A stretch of 64,000 nucleotides of DNA from positions 1-64,000 of the forward strand of contig NZ_JAESDK010000015.1 of NCBI RefSeq assembly GCF_019249245.1. The letters are read 5' to 3'. The position numbers and the translations under genes were made by a program. The notes beneath the pieces are model-generated. The model was not told the DNA's origin. It was given only the letters and a program-made list of their open reading frames with translations, and did not search any database. Shown here one piece after another: positions 56,301 to 64,000 of the stretch. How positions within the stretch are numbered: position 1 is the first letter of the stretch; every line of letters begins with the position of its first letter. This DNA comes from Alteromonas lipotrueiana (lineage in GTDB: Bacteria > Pseudomonadota > Gammaproteobacteria > Enterobacterales > Alteromonadaceae).

Positions 56301-56613
56301 TTAAATGAAAACTGGTGGCCTGACGGCTGTTAAACACCCGGATATCTGCCCCGCGTTCCTGCAACAACATCAAGCGTTTCAATGCCTGGGGCTCGGTGAT
56401 ATTCATGTAATCACTGGTCAATAGGCACAGTTCAACCTGTCGCGATGTGGAGGCCAGCGCCTGCTCAATATCGTCAAATAATAAGTTAAGGCCGGAATTA
56501 CGTATAAACGACACCGCAATCTCGATGTGGGTGGCAGTGGTCAGTGCGCGGCGAATCTCCTGAACCAAATAAGGTTCATTTTGCCCTGTAATAAGAAATC
56601 GTTTGGCTTCCAT
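53308..56613 (-). CDS. PLD nuclease-helicase-S24-DUF3427 fusion protein
   Basis: 1101 residues from ATG 56613, which overlaps the methyltransferase TGA (TGATG). Order: PLD-like domain (HLKTYIF near 103, then AFIGSSNIS), SF2 helicase (Walker A ATGMGKTYLA near 243, DEFH box VIDEFHHA near 330, LLGLTATPQRTD, and late motif LQQLGRGLRKH), a linker domain, an S24/LexA-like domain with Ser in ASGNSMNGG near 870 and Lys in LLRKILKD near 920, then DUF3427. Probably handles foreign or damaged DNA; the S24 part may be a built-in sensor or switch. Confidence 0.85.
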   Translation of the reverse strand: MEAKRFLITGQNEPYLVQEIRRALTTATHIEIAVSFIRNSGLNLLFDDIEQALASTSRQVELCLLTSDYMNITEPQALKRLMLLQERGADIRVFNSRQATSFHLKTYIFVREEDTLLHSAAAFIGSSNISKTALTDGIEWNYRIDHPDSTDTASLAKLNHIRTEFRRLLGHPNVMALSYDWIAEYEKRYEYARNVVAQPSAADLPDEKEHVPPTPTGHQQKALEALVGTRQQGNKRGLVVLATGMGKTYLAAFDAAQCHACKVLFVAHREEILLQAESSFLAVMPDKKVGRYTGQQKDAEYDMLFGSIQTIGRQSHLDTFAPETFDYIVIDEFHHAAAGSYQQLLNHFKPTFLLGLTATPQRTDGSDILALCHHNFVYQKNLFEGVASKVLCPFSYYGIFDNSVDYEHIPWRSGRFDPEKLSTKLATVMRAKHALKEWQDKAQTYTLAFCVSQKHADYMAEFFNNNGIASASVHSDSTLSRSEALDQLKQGKINVLFSVDLFNEGVDAPHIDTVLLLRPTESKILFLQQLGRGLRKHTQKERLVVLDFVGNHHSFLNRPELLLATLVAGTPSRTKLIQLAKAPEKLLPDGCYINFDLAFIDFLESLADDALPLQYQQLKTSLGRRPTYNEFWQNGNSEAKLRNNYGSWWQFVDEMGDMQADELAVLESHMQWFKDLAITKTAKSYKLVLLETLLANDALNQSISLATLSEWAKQWFITHPKWQADLPASKQPLENVSDTAWQTHWRINPVTFWCTEERGSQRAWFSFTDKHFTFTQPAPVEYTQTLARMTNEINEQRLGYYKQRNLPALDSTIATFTKPAIEAATLPFFPDIKIACGHFKTGNAEQSEQVVMPDGYGSLTAGKHFIARASGNSMNGGKSPIQDGDYLLFEQITPANAGSISNSTIAIERQDSSGDNQYLLRKILKDTQGNYLLRAANPDYEDMLATEDMTTFARLKGKVDPLNLFVGKEFMREDIPELFGETFNPGNWHAGHIYLPNYNAHVLLVTLNKAGKATNLRFHDHFESQTHFHWQSQNSTSPTNKRGQQIINHEKDGAKFYLFVREHKLQGKTAAPFMFHGEVIYEKHISEKPMNITWRLEHQVQ

Positions 56614-57221
56614 CACGCTAACTCCTGCTTTAACAACAAGGTTTGCCATGAGACTTCTTGGCGTCCTAATTTATCGGAGGTACTTGCAGGTGAAAGCACT
56701 TCTGTACGTAGGTTGCAGGCCGCAGCCAACTGCTGCACTTCGGCGACAGAGACCTCGTACATCGGTCTTTTACTATCGCTTGGCCCGAATCGCAAAGATA
56801 TCACTATTAACCCATCTGTCGCTAAGCGCTCAGCTATGGTTTGAAATGCTAGCTTTCGCTCGGAAGGAGGAATATGCATCCATACCGCACTCAATAGAAT
56901 CAGTTGGTAAGTAGTCGGTGTGGTGGGCAACTCGATAAGTTCAGGCAAAGACGCAGCCGACCATAGCACCTCAGGGCCAGAGGATTTTTGGGCTAGTTCT
57001 CTTAATGCTTGAGCCGGCTCGGCTGCGACCACCTGCCAACCCTTAGATGCTAGCCAACGTGCATCTCTTCCACTTCCCGCGCCGATGTCTAGAGCAAAGC
57101 CTGGCGTTAACCTTTCTATTAAATAGCTCCAGTCCTGATGGATCTGTTGCGCGCTAACAGAGTCATACAACGATTGAAAGTGTTTGGCTTGCTGGTGGTA
57201 ATGCGTAATAGTCCTTGTCAC
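56613..57221 (-). CDS. class I SAM-dependent methyltransferase
   Basis: 202 residues. Motif I ALDIGAGSGRDARWLAS near 45, VVAAEPAQALRELA, and LILLSAVWMHIPPSER. It is small and of the UbiE/TehB-like kind, with no DNA-methylase (N/D)PPY or PC motif, so a small-molecule or protein substrate is more likely than DNA. It is translationally coupled to the PLD-helicase gene, which is unusual for a housekeeping methyltransferase. Confidence 0.82.
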   Translation of the reverse strand: MTRTITHYHQQAKHFQSLYDSVSAQQIHQDWSYLIERLTPGFALDIGAGSGRDARWLASKGWQVVAAEPAQALRELAQKSSGPEVLWSAASLPELIELPTTPTTYQLILLSAVWMHIPPSERKLAFQTIAERLATDGLIVISLRFGPSDSKRPMYEVSVAEVQQLAAACNLRTEVLSPASTSDKLGRQEVSWQTLLLKQELA

Positions 57222-57591
57222 GGTAGCCTTTTCCCTAGTCTATAAGGCAACGAAATGTAGCTTCTACATCTGAATTTTTGGCCAGGTTACCATTTTACTC
57301 AGCCACTGAAAAATTCATTCACCCTTGCTTTTTATACCCGCTATCCTAGGTGCTTGCGCTGTTTAAACAAAACCAGATAAAACCACGTTTCGGGTTAAGA
57401 ATTTCACTAACGTACAATCAATGTGAATAATCAAAGTGCAGTGTTTAGCAAAAGCCATACTGAAATGTTACTTAACCGTATAAATACAATATACAAACTT
57501 TAAATAGCTTGAAGGTATTGGTTGTTCAAAAAATAAAAAGGAATTAACGTACACCGTTAATGCGAAATTCATACTTATCAAGGAAAGATAT
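57222..57591. other. intergenic, nothing identified
   Basis: Divergent region between the methyltransferase and the small membrane protein. It must hold both promoters; none is distinct enough to call. No repeats or RNA gene seen. Confidence 0.4.
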
Positions 57592-57909
57592 ATGACGGTT
57601 TTTATTACCTATGCCTTTTTAATTATTTTAAGTCTCTTAAATGGTTATTGGGTGGCGGCTAAAACACGAGGGGTCGTGCAATCGGGCCTGGCTTTGCTAT
57701 TGGTGGTGGCAGTTACCACCGTACTTACCGTACTGGTCGCGCAAGCTGGGCATTATTTAGCTAATAGCAATTTAGCTGATAGCATGCCAAAAGCCGGTGG
57801 AGCGGATATGGCAGCGGTGGCGTATATTTTATTTTTTGTCGCGTCTTTTATTTTCACTTGTTTATCGTTCATTTTTGTAAAGAACAGCAAGTCTGACGGC
57901 AATTTATGA
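57592..57909 (+). CDS. small three-helix membrane protein, unknown
   Basis: 105 residues. Three membrane helices: VFITYAFLIILSLLNGYWVA, LALLLVVAVTTVLTVLVAQA and AAVAYILFFVASFIFTCLSF. The ribosome site AAGGAAAG is well placed. Family not recognised. Monocistronic. Confidence 0.7.
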   Translation: MTVFITYAFLIILSLLNGYWVAAKTRGVVQSGLALLLVVAVTTVLTVLVAQAGHYLANSNLADSMPKAGGADMAAVAYILFFVASFIFTCLSFIFVKNSKSDGNL

Positions 57910-58092
57910 AAATTTTCTGATGCAAAAAGCGGGTGGTTATCGTTACCGCATAATGAACTATTGAGTTGTGAAGGGTTATTACTTTCAAACAGAACAAGTG
58001 TCTTCAAGTAGCGCGGAATTAAAGCACTTCTAAAGTGGTACTTTATTGGTATATTCTGGCTCGTGGTTAAAATAAGAAGAACACAGCAACAA

Positions 58093-59658
58093 ATGAAAAC
58101 AAGTTACTCATTATGTACATTAGGGATGATAGTGCTACTAGGCGCATGTGGCGGCTCAGACGCCTCTGATCCAGAACCTTCGCAGCAAAACAATAGCACC
58201 GATAAATCACCGCCCGATGAGTCGGGCAACACCGGTGGTGGGGATAATTCTTCAGGCAGTGATGGGGCTTCAGGCTCTGATGACTCTGGTTCTGATGACT
58301 CTGGTTCTGAACCACCCACATCGTCGGTATCGGGCAAGGTTATCGATGGTTATGTGAGTGGGGCCACGGTCTGGATCGACTTTAACAACGATGGCGTGTT
58401 TGACCCGAATGAGCCAAGCGCGGTTTCTGCAGAGGCCGGTAATTACACCCTGGAGCTAACCGAGGCCCAGCAGCAGTGCGCTGCCTATGCCCCGGTATAT
58501 GTGGATGTGCCGGTGGGCGCGATGGATGAAGATTTAGGCGAGGTTACCAAGGCCTATCAGATGGTACGGCCGCCGGTCATGAGCATCTTAGATGATGGCA
58601 GCCTGGTGCATATCTCGCCGCTCACCACGGTGTTGTGGCAAAATATTCAGAGCACGCTGAATGGCTCGTCTTTTAGTGATTGCGAAACCCTGCTGGCTGA
58701 TCAAAGCAAACGTCAGGAGGTTCAGACTCTGGTAGATGACACCATCCGCCATACCCTAAGTCTGTATAACATCAGTGCCGACACCCTTTTTCGTGACTTT
58801 ATTGCCGATGGAAATGATGAGGCCAAAGCCCTGGCCCAGCAACTTGTAAAAGGGCTTAAACGCAGTTTTGCCTATACCCAGACGGTAAAGGCCGCTTACC
58901 CGCAGGCCAGTGAAGTGCGGGTGGTGCATTATAACGGCAAAAATAGCTATTTTACCGATGATGAGGCGTCCCACTGGTTTCGGGAAGTAGTGATTTTCAA
59001 TGGTGATGAATTTATCTCCCGCGAAGACTTGATGAATGACGACTTAAGCGAAGTGCTAACGCCGGTCTATTATCGGGACGCGCTGGACACCACATGGGGC
59101 GAGGGGCTACTAACGGCCACTAAAGATGCCATTTACAACGGCGCCGGGGCCGGCTTTCGATGTAGCCTTAGTGAGCAGGTGACAATTACCGAGGCAGACG
59201 TTACCTATGCCTTACACAATTATCTGCCTCAGGGCCAGCAGGTCACCACCGTTGATGGTTGCGACAACCAGTCATTTGACGCCACCACACCGCGGCGAAT
59301 TTTTTATGTCAGTTACACTAACGCCAACAAATCCTATCTGGCCGATTTACGACAAGAGGAAGGGATGGTGACCGTCTTACCCCATTGGGTGGGCTTTGCC
59401 GGGGCCAGTGCTGCGTTTGATTTTGCTGAGCTGGTGGCTGCGCTGAGTGTCTCAGGCTATGAATTTACGGACCCGGTGAGTATTCCTACCAGTTCATGGG
59501 CGAAGCGCCAAACCTGGGATGAAGGAAGCACCCGCTACCAGGTTGATTATAATTCGGCCGGGCAGTGGGTAAAAACCACTACTCAGGCCGATGGCACTTA
59601 TGCCACCGAGTGTTCTTACGATGAAGGTGCCAGCTGGGAGGCCTGCCGCGACGCATAA
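58093..59658 (+). CDS. surface or periplasmic lipoprotein of unknown function
   Basis: 521 residues from ATG 58093. Lipobox LLGAC near residue 19, then a low-complexity Ser/Asp/Gly linker (to about 75) containing a tandem SDDSG repeat encoded by two 15-bp units. A carboxypeptidase-regulatory/SdrD-B-like domain follows (VSGKVIDGYVSGATVWIDFN, NDGVFDPNE). The remaining 370 residues are not recognised. The linker suggests exposure away from the membrane. Confidence 0.75.
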   Translation: MKTSYSLCTLGMIVLLGACGGSDASDPEPSQQNNSTDKSPPDESGNTGGGDNSSGSDGASGSDDSGSDDSGSEPPTSSVSGKVIDGYVSGATVWIDFNNDGVFDPNEPSAVSAEAGNYTLELTEAQQQCAAYAPVYVDVPVGAMDEDLGEVTKAYQMVRPPVMSILDDGSLVHISPLTTVLWQNIQSTLNGSSFSDCETLLADQSKRQEVQTLVDDTIRHTLSLYNISADTLFRDFIADGNDEAKALAQQLVKGLKRSFAYTQTVKAAYPQASEVRVVHYNGKNSYFTDDEASHWFREVVIFNGDEFISREDLMNDDLSEVLTPVYYRDALDTTWGEGLLTATKDAIYNGAGAGFRCSLSEQVTITEADVTYALHNYLPQGQQVTTVDGCDNQSFDATTPRRIFYVSYTNANKSYLADLRQEEGMVTVLPHWVGFAGASAAFDFAELVAALSVSGYEFTDPVSIPTSSWAKRQTWDEGSTRYQVDYNSAGQWVKTTTQADGTYATECSYDEGASWEACRDA

Positions 59659-59672
59659 AATGCGGTAGTCAG

Positions 59673-59717
59673 AAACTGGCTTTGCCCCGCGTCTACTGCG
59701 GCGGCGAAGCCGGTTTT
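59673..59717 (+). terminator. terminator after the lipoprotein gene
   Basis: AAACTGGCTT and AAGCCGGTTT form an interrupted stem followed by T-runs, 15 bases past the stop. Confidence 0.7.
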
Positions 59718-59905
59718 TATATTTTTTTTCATATTGTTATTAGCAAAATCTCCACTATCTTAAATTATTGTCATTCGCCTAATGCTGATCACTCGTAAGC
59801 CCGCTAACGTAACCACCCACTGATTTGTCGCAATATTAAAAGGGTTCCGCTTTTGTCGGCTCGTTTGCGGCTGCCACCCGTTCAGCGACACAGGCTTTTT
59901 CTATC

Positions 59906-61177
59906 ATGATCCACGCTTTTGTTTTCCCCGACCTTGTTACGCAGCTGCTGCGGGCACCCCGGGCTTTTGTCTTCATACTGCTTGCTACCGGGCTGGCAGC
60001 CTGTAGTGATGCGCCTGCAGATAAGTCACAATCTTCGGGCGATAAATCGGGTAACGCACAGCAGCAACAAGCCATGCCCGTGACCTTTGTTGAAGTATCA
60101 GCTAAACCTATCGGCTATACCGAAAAATTGCCGGGTAGGGTAGTGGCTTACCGGCAGGCTGAAATACGGCCTCAGGTAAGCGGCATTATTCAGGCTCGTT
60201 TGTTTGAAGAGGGCACCTTGGTAGAAAAAGGCCAGCAGCTGTATCAAATAGATCCCGAAACTTATCAGGCTGACGTAGAGGTGGCTCAGGCTAATTTACA
60301 AAGTGCAGAGGCTCAGGTAGACAACGCCCAGGCACTGGTGAACCGTTACGACGGGCTGGCAGAAATGAACGCTCTGAGTGAGCAGGATTTAGATGATGCT
60401 ACCACACGTTTAAAGCAGGCTCGAGCTTCGGTAGGTCAGGCTCAGGCGCAGCTTAAAACCGCCGAAATTAATTTGGCGTACACTCGGGTTTATGCGCCTA
60501 TCAATGGCTTTATTGGTCCGTCGGAGGTGACCGAAGGTGCGCTGGTTACCCAACAGCAAGATACTCCATTGGCAACTATTCGCCAGCTTGACCCTGTTTA
60601 TGTGGATTTAGCCCAGTCGGTAGGCGATGCCCAGCAATTAAAATCCAGGCTTATCGAATCGCGAATTCAAAAGCGTGATGACACAAAGTTTGAGGTAAGC
60701 CTGTTTTTTTCGCAATCGGGCGACGCTTATGCTCATAAAGGGCAGTTAGAAGCCACTGACCTGGCGGTTAACGAGCAAACCGGGGCGATACGTCTGCGTT
60801 CGGTGTTTCCTAATCCTGATAAGCAACTGTTGCCGGGACTATTTGTGCGCGCCTCTATTGAAGGCCTGGCGACCAGTAAGGCGATAACCGTGCCTCAAAA
60901 AAGCGTGCAGATAAGCCAGGGCGGTATGCGTCATGTGTGGGTCGTGACCTCTGATAACAAAGCCCAGAAAAGAACAGTACAAACCGGACTGGCTTATGAT
61001 AATCGCTGGATTATTGAAAGCGGATTAAAAGCGGGCGACAAAGTGGTGGTTGAAGGCACCATGACGCTAAAAGAGGGGGCTTCGGTAAAGCCAAGGGCCC
61101 AGGGTAATTCATCGCAAGCTAAGTCGGCAACGGATGAAAAAGCCAATAGCCCGTCATCCACAGACCAGGGGCGTTAA
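59906..61177 (+). CDS. RND efflux periplasmic adaptor lipoprotein (AcrA/MexA type)
   Basis: 423 residues. Lipobox LAAC near residue 33 after a hydrophobic segment. Adaptor blocks: LPGRVVAYRQAEIRPQVSGI, paired lipoyl/hairpin region QANLQSAEAQVDNAQALVNR, TRVYAPINGFIGPSEVTEGA and the membrane-proximal KSVQISQGGMRHVWVV. It links an inner-membrane RND pump to an outer-membrane channel. Six bases before the pump gene; no TetR-type regulator is seen upstream. Confidence 0.92.
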   Translation: MIHAFVFPDLVTQLLRAPRAFVFILLATGLAACSDAPADKSQSSGDKSGNAQQQQAMPVTFVEVSAKPIGYTEKLPGRVVAYRQAEIRPQVSGIIQARLFEEGTLVEKGQQLYQIDPETYQADVEVAQANLQSAEAQVDNAQALVNRYDGLAEMNALSEQDLDDATTRLKQARASVGQAQAQLKTAEINLAYTRVYAPINGFIGPSEVTEGALVTQQQDTPLATIRQLDPVYVDLAQSVGDAQQLKSRLIESRIQKRDDTKFEVSLFFSQSGDAYAHKGQLEATDLAVNEQTGAIRLRSVFPNPDKQLLPGLFVRASIEGLATSKAITVPQKSVQISQGGMRHVWVVTSDNKAQKRTVQTGLAYDNRWIIESGLKAGDKVVVEGTMTLKEGASVKPRAQGNSSQAKSATDEKANSPSSTDQGR

Positions 61178-61183
61178 TCACTT

Positions 61184-64000
61184 ATGTTTTCACGCTTTTT
61201 TATTGCCCGGCCTATTTTTACTACCGTACTTGCGCTTATTGTTATGGGCGCAGGGATATTTTCAGTCTTAAGTCTGCCCCTTGAACAATACCCCAATATT
61301 GCGCCGCCCAAGGTGTCAATTTCAGCCTCGTACCCGGGCGCGTCTGCTCAAACGCTTGAAAACACCGTCACTCAGGTTATCGAGAAAAACCTCACGGGTA
61401 TAGACAACCTGCGTTACATCCAGTCGCAAAGCTCGTCATCGGGCCAGGCGTCTATTACTCTTACCTTTGAACCGGGGACCGATCCTGATATTGCGCAGGT
61501 GCAAACTCAGAATAAAGTGTCGCAGGCGCAGTCCTCTCTGCCGCCGATTGTACAGCAACTAGGCGTGGCCGTTGAAAAGGCAGGCAATAGCTATGCATTA
61601 ATTGTTAGTTTTTCCTCTAAAAGCGGCAATATGGACCGCAACGACATTTCTGACTTTTTGGTGTCAAACTTAGAAGAACCGTTAAGCCGGGTGAACGGGG
61701 TGGGGCAAATACAAACCTTTGGCCCTGAGCATGCAATGCGGGTCTGGCTTGATCCCCACAGCATGAACAACTTTAATATCACCACCCTTGATGTGATAAG
61801 TGCAATTGAGCAGCAAAATGTACAACTGGCGTCTGGTGAGATAGGCGGCGCACCCTCGGTGGACGGTCAACAGCTTAATGCCACTATTACCGCGCAGGCG
61901 CTGTTATCGACCCCGGCCGAATTTGAAAAAATACTGTTGTCGGTAAACTCAGACGGCTCCCATGTTACGTTGGGTGATGTCGCAAACATTGAGATTGGCG
62001 CTGAAAACTACAACATTATTGGCCGGTGGAATGGCAAACCTGCTTCAGGAATAGCCATTGAGCTGGCACCTTCGGCTAACGCACTGGCAACTATTGACGC
62101 CATAAAAGCTCGCATCAGCGATTTTGACAATATTATCCCCGACGATTTAGAAGTGATGTACCCGGTCGATATTTCGCCCTTTATTGAGGCGTCTATTTTA
62201 AACGTGGTTGAAACACTCGGTATCGCCGTGGTGCTGGTTATTTTAGTTATTTACATTTTTTTGCAAACCCTGCGTGCCACGTTAATTCCGGCGGTGGCCA
62301 TTCCTATTGTCTTGCTGGGTACCTTTGGCTTTTTGCTGGCTCTGGGCTACTCAATTAATGTACTGACTTTGTTTGCGCTGGTGCTGGCTATTGGCATGCT
62401 GGTAGACGATGCCATTGTGGTTACCGAAAACGCCGAACGTAAGCTAGAGCAAGATAGCAGCCTGACCCCTGAAGAGGCCTCGAAACAGGCGATGAAAGAG
62501 ATTTCTTCCGCGTTGTTAGGCACTACGGTGGTTATTTGGGCGGTGTTTTTGCCCATGGCGTTGTTTGATGGCTCGGTAGGGGTCATTTATCGTCAATTCG
62601 CTATTACCATATCTGCGGCCATGGGACTGTCTTTATTTGTGGCGCTAACCCTGTCGCCCACCTTGTGTGCAGCCGTACTTAAACAAGGCAAAACAGAAAC
62701 CCAAACCGGCGTATTTGGGTATTTTAACCGTGGTTTTGCCAAAATGCGTTCTGGCCACAGCCATGTTTTGCAAGCCACCTTAAATAATAAAATCATTCTG
62801 CCGGCTATTTTTGTGATTGCTGTAATTGTTAGCGTTCTGGTGTTTTTAAGGGTGCCGTCTTCGTTTTTACCTGAAGAAGATCAAGGGCGTATGTTTACGC
62901 TGGTTTCAGGACCGGCAAGTACAACACTGCAACAAACCCGCGAAAAGATGGAGCAGGTAGAAGATTTTTATATGAATGAGGCCGGCGATTCGGTGGAAGG
63001 ATTATTTACCGCGGCAGGTTTTAGTTTTATGGGGCAGGCGCAAAATGTGGGGATCGCGTTTGTGAAAATGAAACCCTGGGACCAGCGCGATCAGCAAGGC
63101 AGTGTTTTCAACATAAAGCAACGGGCGTTTGAGTCGTTATCAGGTATTCCCGATGCCATGGTGATACCGCTTATTCCCCCGCCGGTAAGTGCATTGGGTA
63201 ATGCCAGCGGATTTCAGTTTCAGCTAATTGATCAGGGGGGGCTGGGCCATGATGCGCTGGTACAGGCTTCTGAACAACTACTGGCCAAAGCCAATCAAAG
63301 TAAGCTGCTTACCTCGGTACGTTTTAACGGTCTGGCCGACAACCCTCAGTACAATTTAGATATCGATACCATTAAAGCGCGTGCGTTGGGAGTGCCTATA
63401 GCCACTATTAATCAAACCTTGAGCGCAGCATTAGGCGGCACTTATGTAAACGACTTTTTAGAAAATGGCCGGGTTAAACGGGTGTATGTACAAGCCGAAG
63501 ACCAGTATCGAATGCTGCCTAAAGATATTAACAACTGGTATGTGCGCAATGAAAGCGGCGGCATGGTTCAACTTAAAGAGATTGCCGCAGGAAACTGGAG
63601 CTTTGGGCCACCAAAACTAACCCGTTTCAATGGCGCATCGTCACGAGAAATACAAGGTTCAACCACCCCCGGGGTCAGTTCTGGCGAAGCTTTACAAGAA
63701 ATAGCACGTATTGCCCAAAGCTTGCCGTCGGGCATTAGTATTGCCTGGACCGGGTTGTCGTACGAAGAAAAACAAAGTGGTAACCAAACCCTGTTGCTGT
63801 ACAGCATTACGATTATTGCTGTATTTATGATTTTGGCAGCTTTGTACGAGAGCTGGGCAATACCGCTGGCCATTATGCTAACCGTCCCCTTTGGGATTAT
63901 GGGCGCGGTTCTGGCTACCTGGTTAACCGGACAAGCTAATGATGTTTATTTTCAGGTAGGGCTGTTGATGACTATTGGTCTGGCCGCTAAAAATGCGATT
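61184..64000 (+). CDS. RND efflux pump, HAE1/AcrB type (cut by window end)
   Basis: 939 codons open to the window edge; a full pump is about 1030-1050 residues, so the last membrane helices are missing. N-terminal FFIARPIFTTVLALIVM is TM1; LEQYPNIAPPKVSISASYPG follows as in AcrB. TM4 holds the proton-relay pair in MLVDDAIVVTENAE near 406. Likely a proton-driven multidrug exporter with the adaptor before it; an outer-membrane partner, if encoded, is beyond the window. Confidence 0.93.
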   Translation, partial: MFSRFFIARPIFTTVLALIVMGAGIFSVLSLPLEQYPNIAPPKVSISASYPGASAQTLENTVTQVIEKNLTGIDNLRYIQSQSSSSGQASITLTFEPGTDPDIAQVQTQNKVSQAQSSLPPIVQQLGVAVEKAGNSYALIVSFSSKSGNMDRNDISDFLVSNLEEPLSRVNGVGQIQTFGPEHAMRVWLDPHSMNNFNITTLDVISAIEQQNVQLASGEIGGAPSVDGQQLNATITAQALLSTPAEFEKILLSVNSDGSHVTLGDVANIEIGAENYNIIGRWNGKPASGIAIELAPSANALATIDAIKARISDFDNIIPDDLEVMYPVDISPFIEASILNVVETLGIAVVLVILVIYIFLQTLRATLIPAVAIPIVLLGTFGFLLALGYSINVLTLFALVLAIGMLVDDAIVVTENAERKLEQDSSLTPEEASKQAMKEISSALLGTTVVIWAVFLPMALFDGSVGVIYRQFAITISAAMGLSLFVALTLSPTLCAAVLKQGKTETQTGVFGYFNRGFAKMRSGHSHVLQATLNNKIILPAIFVIAVIVSVLVFLRVPSSFLPEEDQGRMFTLVSGPASTTLQQTREKMEQVEDFYMNEAGDSVEGLFTAAGFSFMGQAQNVGIAFVKMKPWDQRDQQGSVFNIKQRAFESLSGIPDAMVIPLIPPPVSALGNASGFQFQLIDQGGLGHDALVQASEQLLAKANQSKLLTSVRFNGLADNPQYNLDIDTIKARALGVPIATINQTLSAALGGTYVNDFLENGRVKRVYVQAEDQYRMLPKDINNWYVRNESGGMVQLKEIAAGNWSFGPPKLTRFNGASSREIQGSTTPGVSSGEALQEIARIAQSLPSGISIAWTGLSYEEKQSGNQTLLLYSITIIAVFMILAALYESWAIPLAIMLTVPFGIMGAVLATWLTGQANDVYFQVGLLMTIGLAAKNAI

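Noticed and set aside
56613..57221. DNA methyltransferase of a restriction system
   Set aside because: It has SAM motif I but no catalytic DPPY/NPPY or PC motif of DNA methylases.

Overview
The window looks like chromosomal DNA of a marine gammaproteobacterium in or near the Alteromonadaceae. This is inferred from gene content and order: slmA-coaBC divergent from radC, then rpmB-rpmG-mutM-coaD, a yjbEFGH/gfc-type exopolysaccharide operon, KDO kinase with a heptosyltransferase, kbl-tdh-glpE-glpG, ubiC-ubiA-ubiK, two large c-di-GMP proteins, and a periplasmic DMSP lyase of the DddY type. No species-level claim is made.

Layout. 1-1400: no credible gene; a palindrome-rich tract with a 167-bp sequence present twice. 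1467-2180: secreted EF-hand protein. 2584-7744: SOS mutasome operon imuA-imuB-dnaE2 with a LexA box just ahead of imuA. 7863-12311: a DUF885 peptidase with a small membrane gene, a damaged DUF1820-type gene, and an M28 aminopeptidase. 12411-15143: slmA, coaBC, radC. 15307-20286: exopolysaccharide genes (yjbE, yjbF, yjbG, yjbH-like, a GT4 glycosyltransferase) placed between radC and rpmB. 20569-24791: ribosomal proteins L28 and L33, mutM, coaD, kdkA and a GT9 heptosyltransferase. 24894-28971: a three-gene unit of a short periplasmic binding protein, an outer-membrane porin and a GGDEF-EAL enzyme. 29103-36910: threonine catabolism, glpE/glpG, a FliL-like protein, ubiquinone genes and Rep helicase. 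37012-40209: GAF-GAF-GGDEF-degenerate EAL protein and a c5-type cytochrome.

The accessory highlight is an integrated element of about 11.4 kb, 40490-51851, in tRNA-Arg(CCG). It is bounded by a 27-bp direct repeat of the tRNA anticodon-to-T-loop segment and carries near-identical 27-bp putative integrase arm sites just inside both ends. It encodes a tyrosine integrase, an AlpA-like HTH protein, a winged-helix-like protein and a P2 gpA-type HUH replication protein, but no capsid genes, so it resembles a phage satellite or small integrative element. Its cargo looks like defence: an AAA+ ATPase plus subtilisin-like protease pair of the IetAS type, and an AT-rich NACHT NTPase. A 978-base region inside it without a gene holds three copies of a 12-bp motif. 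The attR copy of the tRNA fragment is interrupted in its T-loop by a 74-bp element made of three perfect hairpins.

Right of the element: DddY-like DMSP lyase (52024-53211), a translationally coupled methyltransferase and PLD-helicase-S24-DUF3427 protein (53308-57221), a small membrane protein, a lipoprotein, and an RND efflux adaptor and pump; the pump gene runs off the window end. Functions are assigned by reading motifs and family recall; no database search was run.
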